62,220 bases of DNA from a virus. Positions 57,371 to 62,220 of this stretch are shown in pieces (position 1 is the first letter of the stretch; every line of letters starts with the position of its first letter). The stretch spans positions 1-62,220 of IMG/VR virus record IMGVR_UViG_3300009609_000004; one strand, 5' to 3'. The notes beneath the pieces were generated by a model. The model worked only from the letters and a program-made list of their open reading frames with translations. It was not told the DNA's origin and did not search any database. Position numbers and translations under genes: made by a program.

Positions 57371-59665
57371 ATGGGCCGCCGCGTAATCCCGGAATCTCCT
57401 GAGGCAAAATTTAAACGTAAAGCAAGGGTCACCACCGCAGCTACGAATCTTACGCGTACCGAGATCGACATCGTTCCGGATGATCCGACGCAGCCGACCA
57501 GGGAAGGCAACGTTAGGGAGTTCCTCGATCAGGCACTACAGCGGTTCAAGATCGCAGCCGACGCGGAGTTCTACAACCGGACTGAGGGCCTGCAGGATGC
57601 GCTCATGGTCGACGGCGAGCGCCAGTGGGACGAAGATGTACGCTGCCGGCGCAAGCGCAAGAAGCGCCCGTGCCTGACGCTCAATCGGTTTATTCCGATG
57701 ATTGCTCACGTGGCAAACGAGCATCGGATGTCGAAGGTCGGGATCGATATCAAGCCGGTCGGTGGCGGTGCGGACGTGCAATCTGCAGAGATCCGGCAGG
57801 GCCTCATTCGCCATATCGAAGTCATTTCCTGTGCCGACACCGTATACGACACGGCCTTTGAGCGAATGATCGAAAAGGGCTGGTCGTGGTTCCGTGTGGT
57901 GACGGATTGGGAGTCCGATACATCGTTCCATCAGGTCGTTCGCATTGAGGGCTTCACAAACGATTTCGCAGTGTACTCGGATCCGAGCGCGGAAGATCCG
58001 ACGCGTAAGGACATGAAGTTCGGCTTCATCGTGCGAGATGTCCCTCGCGGTGAATACCTGACTCAGTATCCGAAGTCAAAGGCGGCCGGGCTTACATCGT
58101 TCGCGAGCATCGGCGATGACAAGATGGGTTGGCTAACGCCGGACTCGGTTCGCATTTGCGAGTACTACTACATGGACGAGGAGCCGGCAATCGCGGTGCG
58201 ACTCGCAGACGGCGAAGGCGTGTGGCGCGATGAAATCGAAGAGCGCGACGGACTCTGGTACAACGCGCTGCAGTTGAAAGCGATGGACGAGGGGCTTCTT
58301 CAGCCGGAGATGGTGCTTCCGATTCCAGTCGATCAGGACAGGGACGGGAACCTGATCACGCGCGAAAGCGTTCGAATGCGTCCCAAGTGGGCAAAGATCA
58401 ACGCGGTCGAGATCCTCGATGGCGACCAGGGTAGCGATTTCACGAAGAGCACGGCCGGCCGAGACATCCCGGGCAAGTTTATTCCGCTGATTCACGTTGC
58501 GGGTCGTGAGCGCGTCGTTGAAGGACAGCGGCGGCTTTCCGGTATGGTTCGCAACAACAGGGACGCACAGCGGATCTACAACTACATGGCGTCCGGATTC
58601 GTTGAGATGGTGGCTCTCGCGCCGAAGTCGCCTTTCATTGCAGCCATCGGTCAAATTGAAGAATTTAAGCCGCTATGGGATTCGCTCAATGAAGAGAACT
58701 GGCCGTACCTGCCATACAAGCCGAAGGATGTCAGTGGTCAACTTGTACCGCCGCCGATTCGCCAGGATAACCGAATAGCGGAATCGGCTATCGGATACCT
58801 GCAGGGACTGCGCGAGTTCGACAACATCATCAAGATCGGCTTCAACATTTTTGATCCGTCGCTCGGAGTGCCAAAGGCGGATCAGTCTGGCCGGGCTGTT
58901 GCGGCGCTCCAGGCACGAAGCGATTCAGCGAACTACAACTGGCTAGACAACATGAATCGAGCGCGTGTGCATGCGGGCGAAGTGATTCTCCACATGCTGC
59001 CAGTCGTCTACGACGCGGCGCGCATCGTCACGATTGTTCGTCCTGACAACGAACGGCAGGAGATCGCGATCAACCAGGAGTTCCCGGATCCTAAGACCGG
59101 CAAAGCTGTCAATTACGATATGTCAGTCGGTAAGTACTCGGTCACGGTGTCGATTGGCCAATACGCTTCGAAGCGCGAAAAGGCTGTTGCGGCGCTCACG
59201 GATATTGCAAAGAACGTTCCTCAGGTGGCTATCGCTCTGCTGCCGATGATTCTCGAAAACATGGATGCGCCGATGGCAGAAGAGGCCGCGGCGATCGTGA
59301 AGCGTCTTCAGCCGCCGGAGTTGCAGGAGCCGGGTTCTCCGGAAGCTATGCAGGCGCAGTTCGCCTCGCTCATGCAGCAGCATCAGTTGCTGATTCAGGC
59401 GCTCGAACGTGCGAACCGACTCATTGAAACCGACGTTCTCGATAGCGAGACGAAGAAGGAAGTCGCGTCGATTCAGGCGCGCGCACAGATGGCCGTCGCA
59501 ATGGCGAAGCTTGGCAGCGCGGATGGAATCGCACGATTGAATGCAGAGTACAAATCGATCCAGGCCGATGCCGATCGTATCCACGATCAGATCGTGGGCG
59601 CGCTGGACCGGAAGCATGAAAAGGAAGTCGTGCAGATGAAGCCTGCTCCGACCTCCAAGAAATAG
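57371..59665 (+). CDS. P22-like portal protein
   Basis: 764 aa, the size of P22 gp1 (725). FLDQALQRFKIAADAEFYNRTEGLQDALMVDGERQWD is the usual start; the crown and wing regions (WEPI-type KFIPLIHVAGRERVVEGQRRLSG, YLPYKPKDVSGQ) and a long C-terminal helix (EAMQAQFASLMQQHQLLIQALERANRLIETDV) match the barrel. Dodecameric channel for DNA entry. It follows TerL after five small genes and precedes tRNA and scaffold. Confidence 0.88.
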   Translation: MGRRVIPESPEAKFKRKARVTTAATNLTRTEIDIVPDDPTQPTREGNVREFLDQALQRFKIAADAEFYNRTEGLQDALMVDGERQWDEDVRCRRKRKKRPCLTLNRFIPMIAHVANEHRMSKVGIDIKPVGGGADVQSAEIRQGLIRHIEVISCADTVYDTAFERMIEKGWSWFRVVTDWESDTSFHQVVRIEGFTNDFAVYSDPSAEDPTRKDMKFGFIVRDVPRGEYLTQYPKSKAAGLTSFASIGDDKMGWLTPDSVRICEYYYMDEEPAIAVRLADGEGVWRDEIEERDGLWYNALQLKAMDEGLLQPEMVLPIPVDQDRDGNLITRESVRMRPKWAKINAVEILDGDQGSDFTKSTAGRDIPGKFIPLIHVAGRERVVEGQRRLSGMVRNNRDAQRIYNYMASGFVEMVALAPKSPFIAAIGQIEEFKPLWDSLNEENWPYLPYKPKDVSGQLVPPPIRQDNRIAESAIGYLQGLREFDNIIKIGFNIFDPSLGVPKADQSGRAVAALQARSDSANYNWLDNMNRARVHAGEVILHMLPVVYDAARIVTIVRPDNERQEIAINQEFPDPKTGKAVNYDMSVGKYSVTVSIGQYASKREKAVAALTDIAKNVPQVAIALLPMILENMDAPMAEEAAAIVKRLQPPELQEPGSPEAMQAQFASLMQQHQLLIQALERANRLIETDVLDSETKKEVASIQARAQMAVAMAKLGSADGIARLNAEYKSIQADADRIHDQIVGALDRKHEKEVVQMKPAPTSKK

Positions 59666-59681
59666 TTTCAGTTACAACTTA

Positions 59682-59755
59682 GCCCTCGTAGCTCAGGTGG
59701 AAAGAGCAGTCGGCTTCTAACCGACAGGCCGCAGGTTCGAATCCTGCCAAGGGCT
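59682..59755 (+). tRNA. tRNA-Arg (TCT)
   Basis: Cloverleaf: acceptor GCCCTCG/CAAGGGC with one C-A mismatch, D arm with GCTC/GAGC, anticodon stem GTCGG/CCGAC with loop CTTCTAA (anticodon TCT), T arm GCAGG-TTCGAAT-CCTGC. It reads AGA codons. No CCA is encoded. A 7-bp hairpin CGCGGAG/CTCCGCG at 59758-59773 follows. It lies in a late operon, between portal and scaffold. Confidence 0.93.
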
Positions 59756-59835
59756 CTCGCGGAGTTCTCCGCGTTATCGGCCACCGCTTGTGCCGTCAAA
59801 CAGGCGAACCCATCCCACATTCAGGAGTGAATTGA

Positions 59836-60873
59836 ATGTCCATTGAAATCGAGACCAGTACAGACACGCCCGAACAAGTCAAGGAAGCACTCGGCAAAGC
59901 CGTCGAGATCGACGAATCGGACGTACCACCAGAAGAGAAGCCGCCCGCGAAAACACCTCCCAAAGAGGAGTCGGGCGAACCCAGCACGGAAGAGGAATCC
60001 GAAGAAAAAGAGGAACAAAAAGGCGACGAGGAAGAGGACGAGGAACCCGAAGAAAAAGCGGCAGCGAAACCCAAAAAGCCAGCACCAGACATGGTGCCAC
60101 GCGCGCGGCTGAACGAGGAAATCCGAAAGCGTAAGGACGCGGAGGCGAAAGTTGCTGACCGTTCGAAGGCTGACGAGGAACCGGAGCCGCAAAAGGACGA
60201 GCGACCGCAGACATTTTCGGGAAAGCCTGAGCCGAAGCTTGAAGACTTCACGAAGAACATCGACCCGTACGACAACAAGGCGATGTCTGAAGCGACGGCC
60301 GAATTCACAAAGGGCTACCAGTCGTGGTCTCGCGAAGAGGCCAGGGCTGAAGCCACCTACGACCGCAGACAGCATGAAGCAGAAGCGGAACGTCAGGAAA
60401 AGATCGGTCCGTTCCTTGAACGAGTCAAGGCAACGACCGAGCGGCATCCGGATTATGACAACGTTGTACCAACGTCGAAGATTCAGATTTCCGGGCTCAT
60501 GGAGGAATTTATCTATGAGTCGGAGATTGGTCCGGACCTCCTCTATTACCTCGTTGAGCATTCCGACGAGACAAAAGCAATTCGCGGCATGAAGGCGCGA
60601 AGTCAGTCGAAGGCGATGCTCGATCTCGAAGCCAAGGTGCACGGCGAAATCGAAGCCGCATCTGGCGACGAAGGCACAGTTCCTCCCAAGAAAACGGTGA
60701 CTCCTCCTGCAAAGAAAACAAGCTCAGCCCCACCGCCAGCGACGCGATTGAAATCGACCGGCCCGGAACCGAAAACCGAGCAGCAGCTTGCCGGAACCCA
60801 GGACAAGACCGGAGTCGATATCGAGTTCAAGCCGGAATACGAGAAAGCGGTAAAGGCAAGGCGATCCACGTAA
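59836..60873 (+). CDS. Scaffolding protein
   Basis: 345 aa. The first 100 residues are extremely Glu/Lys/Pro-rich (EEESEEKEEQKGDEEEDEEPEE), then helices (PDMVPRARLNEEIRKRKDAEAKV) and a Lys-rich end. This composition and the place between portal and coat are those of podovirus scaffolds (P22 gp8). It would guide coat assembly and leave before packaging. Confidence 0.75.
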   Translation: MSIEIETSTDTPEQVKEALGKAVEIDESDVPPEEKPPAKTPPKEESGEPSTEEESEEKEEQKGDEEEDEEPEEKAAAKPKKPAPDMVPRARLNEEIRKRKDAEAKVADRSKADEEPEPQKDERPQTFSGKPEPKLEDFTKNIDPYDNKAMSEATAEFTKGYQSWSREEARAEATYDRRQHEAEAERQEKIGPFLERVKATTERHPDYDNVVPTSKIQISGLMEEFIYESEIGPDLLYYLVEHSDETKAIRGMKARSQSKAMLDLEAKVHGEIEAASGDEGTVPPKKTVTPPAKKTSSAPPPATRLKSTGPEPKTEQQLAGTQDKTGVDIEFKPEYEKAVKARRST

Positions 60874-60878
60874 ATATG

Positions 60879-60907
60879 CTCAACGATCCCATCAGTTGGG
60901 AGTTGAG
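60879..60907 (+). promoter_or_regulatory. RNA hairpin at the coat gene ribosome site
   Basis: CTCAAC-GA-TCCCA / TGGGA-GTTGAG with a TCAGT loop and a 2-base bulge, ending two bases before GGAGG (60909-60913). It could control coat translation or protect the message end. Confidence 0.6.
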
Positions 60908-60921
60908 CGGAGGATACCCAT

Positions 60922-62169
60922 TTGTCCAATCAATTCCTGACGACCAGCGAGGTGCTTCAGCGGTCCTTGCCGGTTCTTCGAAACAACCTGACGTTTTCGA
61001 GATACTGCAATTCCCAATATTCAGACCAGTTCGCCCGTGAAGGCGCGAAAGTCGGGACTGTAGTTACAGCCCGTAAACCCCCCAAATATCGCGGCCGGTA
61101 TGGCAACGCGATCGACGTTGAAGACATTCAAGAGACGCCGGTGCCTGTCGTTTGCGACAAGCTCTTCGGTGTCGATCTTGAGTACGACGACGTTGCCCTA
61201 ACCCTCACGATGGACAACTTCCAGGACCGGTACATCGATGGAGTCATGGCGCGGATTGCCAATGAAATCGATTACACCGGCATGCAGTTGTACAAGGACG
61301 TCTACAACTTTGTCGGCGTTCCGAATGCCGTTCCTTCTTCGCGTACCACATATCTCAGCGCCGGCGTGTTGCTCGACAACACGGCCACTCCTCGTCGAGG
61401 AAAGGGTTCGCGATCGAACGTCATCAGCCCCCAGATGCAGGCGACTCTCGCCGACAACCAGGCGACGCTGTTCAATCGTCAGTCTACGATTGCCGAGCAG
61501 AACGACACGGGCGAGATGGGCTATGCGCTCGGGTTCCAGTTCGCGATGGATCAGAACACCCCGGCGCACACCATTGGCGCTCTCGGCAGTACGCCTCTCG
61601 TTAATGGTGCAGGCCAGACCGGCTCGAGCATCCTTTGCGACGGCGCCGGCGGCACGGTGAGCGGTTACCTGAAGCAGGGCGATTGCATCACGTTCGATGC
61701 CGTGTATGGCATCGTTCCGAACACGGCGACGAAGACTGGCGGCGGTGTCTCTACTGGAGCGCTTCAGCAGTTCGTCGTGACGCAGGATATCGATGCGACG
61801 TCCGGCGATTTCACTGTCCTGATCTCGCCGCCGATCATCACGACCGGCGCCTTCCAGACCGTTACGAATTCTCCGGCAGACAACGCGGCGATTCTCATCT
61901 TCGGTCACGCGTCTTCGTACGCAAACCTGGTCTGCAAGCAGGGTCTGGCCTTCAATCAGAACGCATTCACCCGCGTCATGGTTGATCTGCCGGTTCCAGG
62001 CGGCGTCGACATGGGAGGCAGAATCAAAGACAGGGAGTCGGGCCTCGCATTCCGACTTGTGCGTGCTTACGACGTGCGTGGAAACAGCCGGCCTACCCGC
62101 GTGGAAGCACTGTGGGGCTGGTCGACGCTGTACCCCGAGTGGGCTTGCCGCGAAGTGTCGAGTTCTTAA
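60922..62169 (+). CDS. Major capsid protein, P22 gp5-like
   Basis: 415 aa, TTG start 9 bases after GGAGG. TSEVLQRSLPVLRNNLTFSRYCNSQYSDQFAREGAKVGTVVTARKPPKYRGRYGNAIDVEDI is the N-arm of P22-type coat proteins; VPVVCDKLFGVDLEYDDVALTLTMDNFQDRYIDGVMARIANEID is the E-loop and spine helix. Middle insertion of about 120 Gly/Thr-rich residues may be the I-domain. Ends MGGRIKDRESGLAFRLVRAYD..., usual for the family. Forms the icosahedral shell. Confidence 0.87.
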   Translation: MSNQFLTTSEVLQRSLPVLRNNLTFSRYCNSQYSDQFAREGAKVGTVVTARKPPKYRGRYGNAIDVEDIQETPVPVVCDKLFGVDLEYDDVALTLTMDNFQDRYIDGVMARIANEIDYTGMQLYKDVYNFVGVPNAVPSSRTTYLSAGVLLDNTATPRRGKGSRSNVISPQMQATLADNQATLFNRQSTIAEQNDTGEMGYALGFQFAMDQNTPAHTIGALGSTPLVNGAGQTGSSILCDGAGGTVSGYLKQGDCITFDAVYGIVPNTATKTGGGVSTGALQQFVVTQDIDATSGDFTVLISPPIITTGAFQTVTNSPADNAAILIFGHASSYANLVCKQGLAFNQNAFTRVMVDLPVPGGVDMGGRIKDRESGLAFRLVRAYDVRGNSRPTRVEALWGWSTLYPEWACREVSSS

Positions 62170-62220
62170 CCGTCAACCGCAACCAGATTTCACCAACAAA
62201 ACGAAAGGACAACAGAAAAC
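62098..62220. repeat. Terminal direct repeat, copy 2
   Basis: Identical to bases 1-123. Holds the last codons of the coat gene, its stop (62167-62169) and the ribosome site region for the gene at 126. Confidence 0.93.

Overview
This window is a complete, circularly assembled genome of a temperate, P22-like podovirus. The first 123 bases are repeated exactly at the end (62098-62220), so the unique length is about 62,097 bp and the ends fall inside the 3' end of the major capsid gene. The evidence for a tailed phage with a short, P22-type particle is the order portal, scaffold, coat, gp4-like and gp10-like tail accessory proteins, three ejection-type proteins and beta-helix tailspikes. A tyrosine integrase beside a divergent repressor pair shows it is temperate. 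The host is unknown. It is probably Gram-negative: the phage carries Sec-type signal peptides, a lytic transglycosylase and sigma70-like promoters. Nothing in the sequence fixes the phylum.

Layout. (1) 49.0 kb through the circle join to 22.4 kb is read rightwards: repressor, integrase, a small HTH gene, a GroES-like protein, the large terminase (split into two ORFs by an endonuclease VII-like gene), portal, a tRNA-Arg(TCT), scaffold, coat, then the tail and ejection module. Seven proteins between 126 and 14931, including both tailspike-like proteins and a collar-like fibre, begin with Sec signal peptides, while their gp4-, gp10- and ejection-type neighbours do not. (2) 22.4-33.8 kb is read leftwards and holds tightly overlapping small genes with a recombination core: RusA resolvase, a Cas4-like PD-(D/E)XK nuclease, a putative annealing protein and a MazG-like pyrophosphohydrolase. 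A short sequence module recurs at gene junctions here, encoding a C-terminal MGGK and supplying the next ribosome-binding site. (3) 34.0-36.5 kb is read rightwards: an HTH/GIY-YIG fusion, the small terminase subunit (about 19 kb away from TerL), a serine recombinase and an HNH nuclease. (4) 36.6-49.0 kb is mostly leftwards: metalloprotease-like and membrane proteins, a second Cas4-like nuclease, a C5 cytosine methyltransferase broken at a G9 tract, an SPFH protein, a DUF6745 protein with its usual partner, an HNH nuclease, an excisionase-like protein and an XRE regulator.

How it works together. The XRE pair at 48759-49483 shares two operators of the form TGGCA-N10-TGCCA and is the likely lysogeny switch. 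Integrase with a candidate attP downstream, plus excisionase-like genes, would handle integration. The leftward arms supply recombination, nucleotide and methylation functions. The rightward arm packages DNA, builds the head and tail, and lyses the cell (4123-5300).

Most notable: the row of signal-peptide-bearing virion-type proteins; the split terminase in which all three ORFs share one reading frame; the methyltransferase whose two halves, and a fully overlapping second frame, would both be rejoined by loss of one G; and the recurring gene-junction module. All functions are assigned by reading the sequence without database searches.
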